Made by a program: the position numbers and the translations under genes. From contig NZ_CP094970.1 in assembly GCF_025790165.1 (NCBI RefSeq), positions 2,356,001 through 2,420,000 on the forward strand: a stretch of DNA of 64,000 nt. Direction: 5' to 3'. Origin of the DNA: Solicola gregarius (lineage in GTDB: Bacteria > Actinomycetota > Actinomycetes > Propionibacteriales > Nocardioidaceae). Under the pieces are notes generated by a model. It saw only the letters and a list, made by a program, of their open reading frames with translations. It searched no databases and was not told the origin of the DNA. This document shows positions 8,784-18,408 of the stretch, piece by piece (the first letter of the stretch is position 1; each line of letters begins with the position of its first letter).

Positions 8784-9788
8784 ATGGCGGGAAGTCGCGG
8801 CGCTATGTCCGAAATCCGCGCGCACACTGTCACCACCAACGACGAGGATATGTACGTGAACGCGAAGACTTCGGTGTCGACCGATACCCACGAGCGTCCC
8901 TACCTCGCGTGGGCGGCCGCCGGTACGACCGTGCTGATGTGGGCATCGGCGTTCGTGGGCATTCGGGCCGTCGGCGACTCGTTCGACCCCGGCGCCCTGG
9001 CGCTCGGCCGGCAGTTGGTCGGCACGATCGCCCTCGGAGTGATCGTCGTGATCCGAGGTGTCGAGCTGCCGCGCGGCAAACGCGAGCTCGGCCTCATCGC
9101 CATCTACGGCGTGCTCTGGTTCGGGGGCTACAACGTTGCGCTGAACGCCGGCGAGCGCCATCTCGACGCCGGTACGGCGGCCTTGCTGGTCAACGTCGGC
9201 CCGGTGCTCCTCGCGCTGAGCGCCGGCGTGTTCCTCGGCGAGGGCTTCGCCCGGCAGCTGCTCGTCGGCGGCGGCATCGCATTCGTCGGCGTCACGGTCA
9301 TCTCGGTCGGCGCGGGCGGCGATCACGAGATCGACGGCATCGGCATCGTCTTGTGCCTGGTCGCCGCGGTCTGCTACGCGGCGGCCGTCACCCTGCAGAA
9401 GCCCGTGCTCCGCACGGTTTCGGCGTTGCCCGCGACGTGGCTCGGCTGCCTCGCGGGCACGATCGCCTGCCTCCCGTTCACCCCCGGACTCTGGGAGCAG
9501 ACGGCCGATGCGTCCGCCGGGTCGATCGTGGGCCTGATCTACCTCGGTGTCGGGCCCACTGCGGTCGCGTTCACCACCTGGGCGTACGCGCTCGCGCGTA
9601 CCGACGCCGGCAAGATGGGCGCCACCACCTACCTGGTGCCCGCGATCGTGATCGCCATGTCGGCCGTCGCCCTCGGCGAGCTGCCGCCACCGCTCGCCTT
9701 CGTCGGCGGCGGGTTGTGCCTCGTCGGCGTCGCGGTCACCCGGTTGCGGCCCAGGTCGCGTCTGCCCATCCGCCGCCGGCTCGCGTGA
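8784..9788 (+). CDS. EamA/DMT-family transporter
   Basis: A 334-residue membrane protein with ten hydrophobic helices in two EamA repeats (LWFGGYNVALNAGERHLDAG with LVNVGPVLLALSAGVFLGE, and the second-half VGLIYLGVGPTAVAFTTWAYALARTDAGK). Family members export amino acids, metabolites or drugs. A TAGCCT box at 8770-8775 lies 8 nt before ATG 8784, supporting a leaderless mRNA from this start. ATG codons at 8805 and 8850 are alternatives. It is divergent from the ArsR gene with 67 bp between starts, so the regulator probably controls it. Confidence 0.87.
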   Translation: MAGSRGAMSEIRAHTVTTNDEDMYVNAKTSVSTDTHERPYLAWAAAGTTVLMWASAFVGIRAVGDSFDPGALALGRQLVGTIALGVIVVIRGVELPRGKRELGLIAIYGVLWFGGYNVALNAGERHLDAGTAALLVNVGPVLLALSAGVFLGEGFARQLLVGGGIAFVGVTVISVGAGGDHEIDGIGIVLCLVAAVCYAAAVTLQKPVLRTVSALPATWLGCLAGTIACLPFTPGLWEQTADASAGSIVGLIYLGVGPTAVAFTTWAYALARTDAGKMGATTYLVPAIVIAMSAVALGELPPPLAFVGGGLCLVGVAVTRLRPRSRLPIRRRLA

Positions 9789-10006
9789 TCCCGCATCCGA
9801 TCTGGCTACGTTGCGGTCGTTCATGGGAGATCCGACTCCAATTTCACTCCCGCGCCTTGCCATATCGGCGCGGCTATCCCGCTCGCTGCTCGACGCCGGA
9901 CAGGCAGACACGCCCTGCCCACCGCGCCGATGAGCCCGTACGCCGGCGGGTCAGGCCCGACGCCGTAGGCTGGCGGGACACGGCCGGCAACGACAAGGAG
10001 AAGACC

Positions 10007-10372
10007 GTGTTCGGTGAAGGACAAGGCATGCCCGACATGTCGCAGCTGCTCGCGCAGGCTCAGCAGATGCAGGAGCAGCTGGTTGCGGCAAAGGACCAGC
10101 TCGCCGAGGAACACGTCGTCGGCTCCGCCGCCAACGGGCTCGTGAACGCCACTGTCACCGGCACCGGGGACCTCGTGTCGGTGGACATCAAGCCCGCGGC
10201 CGTCGACCCGGACGACACCGAGACGCTCGGCGACATGATCGTCGCGGCGGTACGCGATGCGTCCGACAAGGCGAACGACCTCGCGGCCGAGCGGCTCGGC
10301 CCGCTCGCCGGCGGCTTCGGCGAGGGCGGGCCCGAGCTACCGGGTGGCACCAACCCGCTCGGCTTCCAGTAG
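10007..10372 (+). CDS. YbaB/EbfC nucleoid-associated protein
   Basis: A 121-residue small DNA-binding protein of the YbaB/EbfC family. It has the coiled-coil start ([24 protein letters not shown]), the central beta region [21 protein letters not shown] and the C-terminal helix with a Gly-rich tail. Start GTG 10007 has an AAGGAG ribosome site at 9995-10000, and TAGGCT at 9966-9971 is a plausible -10 box. It is followed by recR after 19 bp, the universal dnaX-ybaB-recR order, here with dnaX displaced upstream by the accessory block. Confidence 0.93.
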   Translation: MFGEGQGMPDMSQLLAQAQQMQEQLVAAKDQLAEEHVVGSAANGLVNATVTGTGDLVSVDIKPAAVDPDDTETLGDMIVAAVRDASDKANDLAAERLGPLAGGFGEGGPELPGGTNPLGFQ

Positions 10373-10391
10373 GAAGGCGCCGGCAACCGCT

Positions 10392-10991
10392 GTGTACGAA
10401 GGGATCGTCCAAGACCTCATCGACGAGCTCGGGCGGCTGCCGGGCATCGGCCCCAAGAGCGCACAGCGCATCGCGTTCCACGTGCTCGACGCCGAGCCCG
10501 CCGACGTACGCCGACTCGCCGACGTCCTGACCGAGGTCAAGGACAAGGTCCGTTTCTGCGTCGTCTGCGGCAATGTCGCGGAGGCGGAGAAGTGCCGCAT
10601 CTGTGCCGACCCGCGGCGGATCGAGACGGTGATCTGCGTCGTGGAGGAGTCCAAGGACGTCGTCGCGATCGAGCGCACCCGTGAGTTCCGCGGCCGTTAC
10701 CACGTCCTCGGCGGCGCGATCTCGCCCATCGAGGGCATCGGGCCCGATGAGCTGCGCATCAAGGATCTGATGACGCGGCTCGCCGACGGCACGGTCGGCG
10801 AGGTCATCATCGCTACCGACCCGAACCTCGAGGGGGAGGCGACCGCGACGTATCTCACCCGCCTGCTCAAGCCGCTAGGGTTGCGCGTAACCCGGCTGGC
10901 GAGTGGACTACCGGTAGGAGGAGATCTCGAATACGCAGACGAGGTCACCTTGGGACGAGCGTTCGAGGGGAGGAGGTCCGTCGATGACTGA
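10392..10991 (+). CDS. recR: Recombination mediator RecR
   Basis: A 199-residue protein that acts with RecF and RecO to load RecA on single-strand gaps. It has the helix-hairpin-helix [18 protein letters not shown] (14-30), a four-cysteine zinc finger (C56, C59, C68, C71), a Toprim domain starting [16 protein letters not shown], and the C-terminal [32 protein letters not shown] segment. Start GTG 10392 matches the family's short N-terminus; the longer frame covers ybaB. The 3' end overlaps the next gene by 8 bp. Confidence 0.97.
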   Translation: MYEGIVQDLIDELGRLPGIGPKSAQRIAFHVLDAEPADVRRLADVLTEVKDKVRFCVVCGNVAEAEKCRICADPRRIETVICVVEESKDVVAIERTREFRGRYHVLGGAISPIEGIGPDELRIKDLMTRLADGTVGEVIIATDPNLEGEATATYLTRLLKPLGLRVTRLASGLPVGGDLEYADEVTLGRAFEGRRSVDD

Positions 10992-11571
10992 GCCGAAATC
11001 GAGCGAGAGCTCCGCGTTGAGTGAGGATGTGGCGAGCAGCGACATCGAGGATCTCGGCCAGTCGGTGGCCGACCAGACGAAGAGCTTTTTGATCGCGGTA
11101 CGAGCGATGGCCTCGACTCGCGAGCTCGGCAAGACCATCCCGCTGTTGCTGCTCGAGGTGAGCCAGCTGCTGCTCGCCGGCGCACGCCTCGCGGCGCAGG
11201 TCGACTTCGTGCCCGAGGACAAGTACGAGACCGACGTCGGGCCCGACCCGGACCTCGATGCGATCCGGGGGTCGCTTGCCGAGACTCTGTCCGGCTTCGA
11301 CGAGTACACCGAGGTCTTCGACCCGTACTTCCACCCGCCCGAGCTGGTGACGTCGCGCATCTCCGACGACATCGCGTCGATCGCGGCCAGCGTCGCGCAC
11401 GGCCTGAAGCATCACGACGCCGGTCGGGTCGAGGAAGCCCTCTGGTGGTGGCAGTTCTCGTACGTCTCGTCCTGGGGCGGAGAGGCGAGCGCGTCGTTGC
11501 GGGCGCTGCAGTCGATCATCTCCCACGACCGCCTCGACGCGGAGCTCGACACCGAGCCGGAACCCGTCTGA
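10984..11571 (+). CDS. DUF5063 domain protein
   Basis: A 195-residue acidic, largely helical protein matching DUF5063, which in actinobacteria regularly follows recR. Recognisable segments are [43 protein letters not shown], and the Trp-rich [26 protein letters not shown]. The function is unknown. It overlaps recR by 8 bp and is likely translated with it. In related genomes aspartokinase comes next; here the nar operon and other genes intervene for 16 kb. Confidence 0.9.
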   Translation: MTEPKSSESSALSEDVASSDIEDLGQSVADQTKSFLIAVRAMASTRELGKTIPLLLLEVSQLLLAGARLAAQVDFVPEDKYETDVGPDPDLDAIRGSLAETLSGFDEYTEVFDPYFHPPELVTSRISDDIASIAASVAHGLKHHDAGRVEEALWWWQFSYVSSWGGEASASLRALQSIISHDRLDAELDTEPEPV

Positions 11572-11580
11572 CAGTGTCCG

Positions 11581-11601
11581 GCACGCGATCACGCAGCGTG
11601 C
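11581..11601. promoter_or_regulatory. Possible operator before narG
   Basis: GCACGC (11581-11586) and GCGTGC (11596-11601) form a 6-bp inverted repeat with a 9-nt spacer in the only gap between DUF5063 and narG. It does not resemble an FNR box. The arms are short, so this is a weak call. Confidence 0.25.
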
Positions 11602-11632
11602 ACGTATGCCATTTTGGGCCTACCGTGTTTCC

Positions 11633-14600
11633 ATGCCTGAGGGAGTCAGTGCGGGAATCGATGGCAACGCGTCCGATGCCCTGCTGAAGGTCGGGCGCTA
11701 CTTCACGAAGTGGGACGAGACCGACGACGGTCGTGCGGTCTTCCGCAAGGGCGGGCGTCAGGGCGACGTGTTCTACCGCGACCGCTGGAGCCACGACAAG
11801 GTCGTCCGCTCCACCCACGGCGTCAACTGCACGGGCTCGTGCTCCTGGAAGGTGTACGTCAAGGACGGCATCATCACCTGGGAGTCGCAGCAGACCGACT
11901 ACCCCTCCGTCGGACCCGATCGCCCCGAGTACGAGCCCCGCGGCTGCCCGAGAGGCGCCGCCTTCTCGTGGTACACCTACTCGCCGACCCGGGTCCGCTA
12001 TCCGTACGCCCGCGGCGTGCTGGTCGAGATGTACCGCGAGGCGAAGCGGCGGCTGGGCGATCCGGTGCTCGCCTGGGCGGACGTCGTCGGCGACGAGGAG
12101 CGCCGTCGTACGTACCAACGCGCCCGCGGTAAGGGCGGTCTGATCCGCATCTCGTGGGACGAAGCCACCGAGATCACCGCCGCGGCGCACGTACACACCA
12201 TCAAGACCCATGGCCCCGATCGTTGCGCCGGGTTCTCGCCGATCCCGGCGATGTCGATGGTGTCCCACTGTGTCGGCACCCGCTTCATCCAGCTCATCGG
12301 CGGCGCGATGACGTCGTTCTACGACTGGTACGCCGACCTCCCGGTGGCGAGCCCGCAGGTGTTCGGCGACCAGACCGACGTACCCGAGTCGGGCGACTGG
12401 TGGGACTCGACGTACCTGATGATGTGGGGCTCGAACGTGCCCGTCACGCGTACGCCCGACGCACATTGGATGACCGAGGTGCGTTACCGGGGCACGAAGG
12501 TCGTCTCCGTGAGCCCCGACTACGCCGACAACACCAAGTTCGCCGACGAGTGGCTGCCTGCACAGGCCGGCACCGACGCCGCGCTCGCGATGGCGATGGG
12601 TCACGTGATGCTGCGCGAGTTCTTCGTCGATCGCGACGTGTCGTTCTTCTCCGACTACGTCCGTACATACACGGATCTGCCGTTTCTGGTCCGGCTCCGC
12701 GAGCGCGGCGGCGACCTCGTACCGGGCAAGTTCCTCACCGGCGCCGACCTCGGTGCGAGCGACGATGAGGACGCCTGGAAGACCGTCGTGCTCGACGAGG
12801 AAACCGGCGAACCAGTAGTGCCCAACGGCTCGATGGGCTTCCGTTACGCGGCGAGCGGGGAGGGTCGGTGGAACCTCGACCTGGAGGGCGTCAACCCGAG
12901 CCTCACGCTGTACGGCGGTGAGTCCGCCGAGGTGCTGCTGCCGTCGTACGGCGGCACCGACGGCACTGGCGAGACGCTGCGCCGTGGCGTGCCCGTACGC
13001 GAGGTGGGCGGTCAGCTGGTCACCACGGTGTACGACCTGATGCTGGCGCAGTACGGCGTCGCGCGTGACGGACTACCCGGTGAGTGGCCGAGCGGGTACG
13101 ACGACCCGAGTACGCCCTACACGCCGGCCTGGCAGGAGTCCATCACGAGCGTGCCGGCGCAGGCGTGCATCCGCATTGCGCGGGAGTTCGCCAAGAACGC
13201 CGAAGACTCCGGCGGGCGCTCGATGATCATCATGGGCGCGGGCATCTGCCAGTGGTTCCACGGCGACGCGACCTATCGCGCGGTGCTGACACTCTTGCTG
13301 CTCACCGGCTGCATGGGCCGCAACGGCGGCGGCTGGGCGCACTATGTCGGGCAGGAGAAGTGTCGTCCGATCACCGGCTGGATCTCGCTCGCCAACGCAC
13401 TCGACTGGTCGCGCCCGCCGCGTACGGTGCCGGGCACGTCCTACTGGTACATGCACACCGACCAGTGGCGCACCGACGGCTACCCTGCCGACGCACTCGC
13501 GTCCCCGCTCGCCGACGGCCATCTCGCGGGGATGCACACCGCCGACACCATCGCCGCGTCCGCGCGGATGGGCTGGATGCCGTTCTATCCACAGTTCGAC
13601 CGCAACCCGCTCGATGTCGCCGACGACGCGACCGCGGCGGTTGATGCGGGCGACAGCCCGGATGCGGCCACGTACGTCGCTCGGCAGCTCACCGATGGTG
13701 ACCTGACGCCCGCCATCGACGACGTGGACGCGCCGCAGAACTGGCCGCGCACCCTCGTGCTCTGGCGGTCGAACCTGATGGGCTCGTCGGCCAAGGGCAG
13801 CGAGTACTTCCAACGCCACCTCCTCGGTACGCACGCCAACACCACGGCCGAGCCGGTCGATGAGTCGAGCCGCCCGCGCGACGTACGTTGGCGCGACGAA
13901 GCGCCGGAGGGCAAGCTCGACCTGCTGGTGTCCGCCGACTTCCGGATGACCTCGACGACGCTGCTCTCCGACATCGTCTTCCCGGCCGCGACGTGGTACG
14001 AGAAGCACGACCTGTCGTCGACCGACATGCATCCGTTCGTGCACGCGTTCAGCCCGGCGATCGACCCCCCGTGGGAGGCGAAGACCGACTTCGAGACGTT
14101 CCACCTGATCGCACGCAAGCTGTCCGAGTTGGCGAAGACGCACCTGGGCGTTCGCCGCGACCTGGTCAGTGTGCCGATGCAGCACGACACGCCTGGCCAG
14201 ACCGCGCAGCCAGGAGGCGTCGCGCGTGACTGGCGCGACGGCGATGCCGATCCTCAACCAGGTAAGACGATGCCGAACTTCACCGTCGTCGAGCGCGACT
14301 ACACGGCGATCGCCGACAAGCTCGGCGCAGTGGGCCCGCTCGCCGACGAGCTCGGGTTCACCGTCAAGAACGTCACGTACGACCTCGAGGAAGAGGTACG
14401 CCGGCTCGCGAGCCATCACGGCGTGATGAGCCATGGAGCGGCGGCGGGGCGGCCGGCACTAGACACCGATTCCAAGCTTGCCGACGCGATACTCGCGTTC
14501 TCGGGTACGACCAACGGATCCCTTGCTCTGCAGGGCTTTCGTACGCTCGAGCGTCGCGTCGGCAAGCCGCTGGCCGACCTCGCCGAAGGGTCGGAGGAAC

Positions 14601-15328
14601 GCCGCATCACGTTCGCCGACACCCAGCGGGGCCCAGTGCCCGTCATCACCTCGCCGGAGTGGTCGGGCTCCGAGACGGGAGGGCGCAGGTACGCGCCGTT
14701 CACCGTCAACATCGAGAGATTGAAGCCGTTCCACACGCTGACCGGTCGGATGCACTTCTACCTCGACCACGACTGGATGAGCGACCTCGGCGAGCAGCTG
14801 CCGACGTACCGGCCGCCGGTCGACATGCAGCGGCTGTTCGGCGCTCCGCCGTTCGGGCCCAACGGCGGTAACCAGGTGACGGTGCGCTACCTGACACCCC
14901 ACTCGAAGTGGTCGATCCACTCCGAGTACCAGGACAACCTGTTCATGCTGTCGCTGTCGCGCGGCGGGCCCACCGTCTGGATGAGTCCTGCGGATGCCGA
15001 CGCGATCGAGGTCGCGGACAACGACTGGGTCGAGTGCGTCAACCCCAACGGCGTGCTCGTCGGTCGGGCAATCGTCAGCCATCGCATGCCGACCGGCGTC
15101 GTCTTCGTCTACCACGCGCAGGAACGCACCATCGATGTGCCGAAGTCGGAGGCGACCGGCAGGCGCGGCGGCATCCACAACTCGGTCACCCGCTTGCTGG
15201 TCAAGCCCACCCATCTGATCGGCGCGTACGCCCAGCTTTCGTATGCGTTCAACTATCTCGGGCCCACGGGCAACCAGCGCGACATGGTGTCGACCGTGCG
15301 CAAACGCTCGCAGGACGTCACGTACTAG
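11633..15328 (+). CDS. narG: Respiratory nitrate reductase alpha subunit NarG
   Basis: Catalytic molybdo-bis-MGD subunit that reduces nitrate to nitrite at the cytoplasmic face, electrons coming from quinol through NarI and NarH; 1231 residues. The FS0 [4Fe-4S] ligands are one His and three Cys in HGVNCTGSCSW and the later RGCPRGAAF. The molybdenum-ligand region SFYDWYADLP is intact, as are PDYADNTKFADEW and the C-terminal molybdopterin-binding region. ATG 11633 gives a start like typical actinobacterial NarG; ATG 11606 in frame is possible. It is first gene of narGHJI-narK, only 61 bp from DUF5063, so either the promoter is inside this gap or transcription enters from upstream. Confidence 0.97.
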   Translation: MPEGVSAGIDGNASDALLKVGRYFTKWDETDDGRAVFRKGGRQGDVFYRDRWSHDKVVRSTHGVNCTGSCSWKVYVKDGIITWESQQTDYPSVGPDRPEYEPRGCPRGAAFSWYTYSPTRVRYPYARGVLVEMYREAKRRLGDPVLAWADVVGDEERRRTYQRARGKGGLIRISWDEATEITAAAHVHTIKTHGPDRCAGFSPIPAMSMVSHCVGTRFIQLIGGAMTSFYDWYADLPVASPQVFGDQTDVPESGDWWDSTYLMMWGSNVPVTRTPDAHWMTEVRYRGTKVVSVSPDYADNTKFADEWLPAQAGTDAALAMAMGHVMLREFFVDRDVSFFSDYVRTYTDLPFLVRLRERGGDLVPGKFLTGADLGASDDEDAWKTVVLDEETGEPVVPNGSMGFRYAASGEGRWNLDLEGVNPSLTLYGGESAEVLLPSYGGTDGTGETLRRGVPVREVGGQLVTTVYDLMLAQYGVARDGLPGEWPSGYDDPSTPYTPAWQESITSVPAQACIRIAREFAKNAEDSGGRSMIIMGAGICQWFHGDATYRAVLTLLLLTGCMGRNGGGWAHYVGQEKCRPITGWISLANALDWSRPPRTVPGTSYWYMHTDQWRTDGYPADALASPLADGHLAGMHTADTIAASARMGWMPFYPQFDRNPLDVADDATAAVDAGDSPDAATYVARQLTDGDLTPAIDDVDAPQNWPRTLVLWRSNLMGSSAKGSEYFQRHLLGTHANTTAEPVDESSRPRDVRWRDEAPEGKLDLLVSADFRMTSTTLLSDIVFPAATWYEKHDLSSTDMHPFVHAFSPAIDPPWEAKTDFETFHLIARKLSELAKTHLGVRRDLVSVPMQHDTPGQTAQPGGVARDWRDGDADPQPGKTMPNFTVVERDYTAIADKLGAVGPLADELGFTVKNVTYDLEEEVRRLASHHGVMSHGAAAGRPALDTDSKLADAILAFSGTTNGSLALQGFRTLERRVGKPLADLAEGSEERRITFADTQRGPVPVITSPEWSGSETGGRRYAPFTVNIERLKPFHTLTGRMHFYLDHDWMSDLGEQLPTYRPPVDMQRLFGAPPFGPNGGNQVTVRYLTPHSKWSIHSEYQDNLFMLSLSRGGPTVWMSPADADAIEVADNDWVECVNPNGVLVGRAIVSHRMPTGVVFVYHAQERTIDVPKSEATGRRGGIHNSVTRLLVKPTHLIGAYAQLSYAFNYLGPTGNQRDMVSTVRKRSQDVTY

Positions 15329-15341
15329 GGGAGGTGGAGAC

Positions 15342-17003
15342 ATGCGGGTCATGGCCCAGATGGGCATGGTGATGAATCTCGACAAGTGCATCGGGTGCCA
15401 CACCTGCTCGGTCACCTGCAAGCAGGCCTGGACAAACCGCGCGGGCACCGAGTACGTCTGGTTCAACAACGTCGAGACCCGGCCCGGCCAGGGGTATCCG
15501 CGTCGGTACGAGGACCAGGACCGTTGGCGTGGCGGGTGGGAGCTCAACCGTCGCGGCAGGCTGCGGCTGAAGACGGGCGGTCGGGTCAAGCGGCTGCTGA
15601 GCATCTTCGCCAGCCCGGTCCAGCCCGAGCTCGACGACTACTACGAGCCATGGACGTACGACTACCAGGCGCTCGTCGAGGCGCCGCTCGGCGACGACTT
15701 CCCCGTCGCCCGGCCGAAGTCGCTGATCACCGGCTCGGACACGAAGATCAAGTGGTCCGCCAACTGGGACGACGATCTCGGCGGCGCGCCGGAGATGGGC
15801 CATCTCGACCCGATGGTCGAGCAGGTCCGGCGTACGTCGGAGAACAAGATCAAGTTCGAGTACGAGCAGACATTCATGTTCTTCCTGCCCCGCATCTGCG
15901 AGCACTGTCTCAACCCGTCGTGCATGGCGTCCTGCCCGTCCGGCGCGATCTACAAGCGGGCCGAGGACGGCATCGTGCTCGTCGACCAGGACCGCTGCCG
16001 CGGCTGGCGGCAGTGCATCACCGGCTGCCCATACAAGAAGATCTACTTCAACCACAAGTCGGGCAAGGCGGAGAAGTGCACGTTCTGCTATCCCCGCATC
16101 GAGGTCGGCCTGCCGACGGTGTGCTCCGAGACGTGCGTCGGCCGGCTGCGCTACCTCGGGCTGTTCCTGTACGACGCCGACCGGGTGACCGAGGCGGCCG
16201 CGACGCCGGACGAGCAGGATCTCTACGAGGCACAGCTCGATCTGATGCTCGACCCGACCGACCCCGAGATCATCGAGGCGGCCAGGCGCGACGGCATTCC
16301 CGACGACTGGATGGACGCCGCCCGGCGGTCGCCGGTGTACGCGCTCGCGAAGAAGTACCGGATCGCGCTGCCGTTGCATCCGGAGTACCGCACCATGCCG
16401 ATGGTCTGGTACGTGCCGCCGCTGTCGCCGATCGTCGATCTGCTGCAGGAACAGGGGCATGACGCAGAGGGCCGCGGCAACCTGTTCGGTGCGATCGAGG
16501 CTCTCCGCATTCCGGTCGAGTATCTCGCCGGCCTGTTCACCGCCGGCGACACCGACACGGTGACGGGCGTACTCCAGAAGCTGGCCGCCATGCGCGCGTA
16601 CATGCGCGACATCACCCTCGGACGTGAGTCCGACGCCTCGATACCCGAGGACGTCGGCATGTCCGAGGAGTCGATGTACGAGATGTATCGGCTGATGGCG
16701 ATCGCGAAGTACGACGAGCGGTACGTGATTCCGAAAGCCCATGTGGAGCAGGCGCATGAGCTCGAGGAGATCGGCTGCTCGCTCGACTACGACGGCGGGC
16801 CGGGCATGTACGAGTCGGGACCGTTCGGCGAGGCCAGCGGTCAACCGGCGCCGGTGGCGGTCGAGACGTTCGAGGCGCTTCGACGACGGCAGACGTCGGA
16901 CCAACCCGCAGGGTCTGAGGGGCTGCGCGGCCGGGTGAACCTGCTGAACTGGGACGGCAACGGCACACCCGATGGCATGTTCCCGCCGCAGGATCGGTCA
17001 TGA
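15342..17003 (+). CDS. narH: Respiratory nitrate reductase beta subunit NarH
   Basis: Iron-sulfur electron-transfer subunit, 553 residues. The first cluster motif is at C16, C19, C22 and C26. Further motifs are CEHCLNPSCMASCPSGA, CRGWRQCITGCP (Trp in place of one Cys, as expected for the [3Fe-4S] cluster), and the later CTFCYPRIEVGLPTVCSETC. ATG 15342 follows a strong GGGGAGG ribosome site. It starts 13 bp after narG and overlaps narJ by 4 bp (ATGA), so subunits are probably made in coupled fashion. Confidence 0.97.
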   Translation: MRVMAQMGMVMNLDKCIGCHTCSVTCKQAWTNRAGTEYVWFNNVETRPGQGYPRRYEDQDRWRGGWELNRRGRLRLKTGGRVKRLLSIFASPVQPELDDYYEPWTYDYQALVEAPLGDDFPVARPKSLITGSDTKIKWSANWDDDLGGAPEMGHLDPMVEQVRRTSENKIKFEYEQTFMFFLPRICEHCLNPSCMASCPSGAIYKRAEDGIVLVDQDRCRGWRQCITGCPYKKIYFNHKSGKAEKCTFCYPRIEVGLPTVCSETCVGRLRYLGLFLYDADRVTEAAATPDEQDLYEAQLDLMLDPTDPEIIEAARRDGIPDDWMDAARRSPVYALAKKYRIALPLHPEYRTMPMVWYVPPLSPIVDLLQEQGHDAEGRGNLFGAIEALRIPVEYLAGLFTAGDTDTVTGVLQKLAAMRAYMRDITLGRESDASIPEDVGMSEESMYEMYRLMAIAKYDERYVIPKAHVEQAHELEEIGCSLDYDGGPGMYESGPFGEASGQPAPVAVETFEALRRRQTSDQPAGSEGLRGRVNLLNWDGNGTPDGMFPPQDRS

Positions 17004-17653
17004 GTGCGGCCAGGAGCAGGAGCAACCGAGTCGCCTACCAGGCAGCGTCGTGGTGCCTGGGATATCCGGACGAGGACCTGATCGAGCAACTCCCCATTCT
17101 CCGTGCGGCACTCGCCGAGCAGGCCGACTCCGAGCCGACTCGGCTGCTCCGTGACTTCGTCGATCACCTGGCCCTGACACCGCTGGATGCGCTGACGCGC
17201 CACTACGTCGAGGTCTTCGACCTCTCGCGAAAGCACGCGCTGTACCTCTCGTACTGGACCGACGGTGACACCAGGCGTCGCGGCGAGGTGCTCGGGTCGT
17301 TCAAGCGGCGCTACCGCGACAGCGGCTTCCTCGTGCAGACCGGCGGCGAGCTGCCGGACTTCCTCCCGATGGTGCTCGAGTACGCGTCGCTGGTCGATCC
17401 CGACGACGGGTACGAGCTGCTACAGGCGTACCGGCCGAGCCTCGAGCTGTTGCGGATCGCCTTGCAGGAAAGGGAGTCGCCGTATGCGGGCGTGGTCACG
17501 GCCGTATGCACGACATTGCCCGGCGCATCTCCGGCCGACCGGGTCGCCGTCATGCAGTTGGCCGGTGCGGGTCCGCCCACCGAGTCGGTCGGGCTCGAGC
17601 CGTACGACCCGAGGCTGCTGCCGATACACGAGACCACGCAGGGGATGCCCTGA
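17000..17653 (+). CDS. narJ: Nitrate reductase assembly chaperone NarJ
   Basis: A 217-residue TorD-like helical chaperone that holds NarG until the molybdenum cofactor is inserted. Family features are YQAASWCLGYPDEDL near the start, HYVEVFDLSRKHALYLSYWTDGDTRRRGE in the middle, and GELPDFLPMVLEYASL. Length matches the family. The start overlaps narH by ATGA and the stop overlaps narI by one base. Confidence 0.95.
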   Translation: MSAARSRSNRVAYQAASWCLGYPDEDLIEQLPILRAALAEQADSEPTRLLRDFVDHLALTPLDALTRHYVEVFDLSRKHALYLSYWTDGDTRRRGEVLGSFKRRYRDSGFLVQTGGELPDFLPMVLEYASLVDPDDGYELLQAYRPSLELLRIALQERESPYAGVVTAVCTTLPGASPADRVAVMQLAGAGPPTESVGLEPYDPRLLPIHETTQGMP

Positions 17654-18399
17654 TGGACGTCGTGCTCTGGGGCGTGCTCCCGTACCTGACCCTCGCCGTG
17701 CTGATCGGCGGCACGATCTGGAGGTACCGCTACGACAAGTTCGGCTGGACGACCCGCTCGTCCCAGCTGTACGAGTCGCGGTTGCTGCGCATCGGTTCGC
17801 CGATGTTCCACTTCGGCATCCTGCTCGTGCTCGTCGGCCATATCGGCGGGCTGGTCGTCCCCGAGTCGTGGACCGAGGCGCTCGGCATCTCCGAGGACAT
17901 GTACCACTTCAACGCGCTCTTCTTCGGCGGCATCGCCGGACTGTGCACCCTCGCCGGCATCATCATCTTGATCTATCGCCGTCGGCGTACGGGCCCGGTG
18001 TTCATGGCGACGACCTGGAACGACAAGGCGATGTACGTGCTGCTGGTCGGTGCGATCGCACTCGGGCTGTGGACGACGCTGGTGAGCGTCGGGGCGGGAC
18101 ACGACGCACACAACTACCGCGAGACCGTATCCCCGTGGTTCCGTTCGGTCTTCTACCTGCGGCCGGATGTCGACGCGATGGCCGCGGCGCCGATCCAGTT
18201 CCACATCCATGCGCTGGTGGGGATGTTGCTGTTCGCGTCGTGGCCGTTCACCCGGCTCGTTCATGCATTCACCGCACCCGTGCACTACCTGTTCCGTCCC
18301 TACATCGTCTATCGCAGCCGCGATCGAGCCGCGGCGTCGGGGTCACGTACTCCACCGCGGGGATGGTCGCCCGTCGGTACGCGAGACCGCGACCGCTGA
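17653..18399 (+). CDS. narI: Respiratory nitrate reductase gamma subunit NarI
   Basis: Membrane cytochrome b subunit that oxidises quinol; 248 residues with five hydrophobic helices. Candidate haem ligands are H53 and H63 (MFHFGILLVLVGH) and H186 and H204 (FHIHALVGM and RLVHAF), matching the E. coli His pairs in spacing. The start codon overlaps the narJ stop (TGATG). The last 25 residues are a basic, Arg/Ser-rich cytoplasmic tail. Confidence 0.96.
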   Translation: MDVVLWGVLPYLTLAVLIGGTIWRYRYDKFGWTTRSSQLYESRLLRIGSPMFHFGILLVLVGHIGGLVVPESWTEALGISEDMYHFNALFFGGIAGLCTLAGIIILIYRRRRTGPVFMATTWNDKAMYVLLVGAIALGLWTTLVSVGAGHDAHNYRETVSPWFRSVFYLRPDVDAMAAAPIQFHIHALVGMLLFASWPFTRLVHAFTAPVHYLFRPYIVYRSRDRAAASGSRTPPRGWSPVGTRDRDR

Positions 18400-18408
18400 G
18401 GAGGACCA

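Noticed and set aside
8369-10006. Long plus-strand open frame running into ybaB
   Set aside because: It is antisense to the ArsR gene and overlaps the DMT gene out of frame; the translated sequence is Arg-rich GC-shadow. Only the end from 10007 is a gene.
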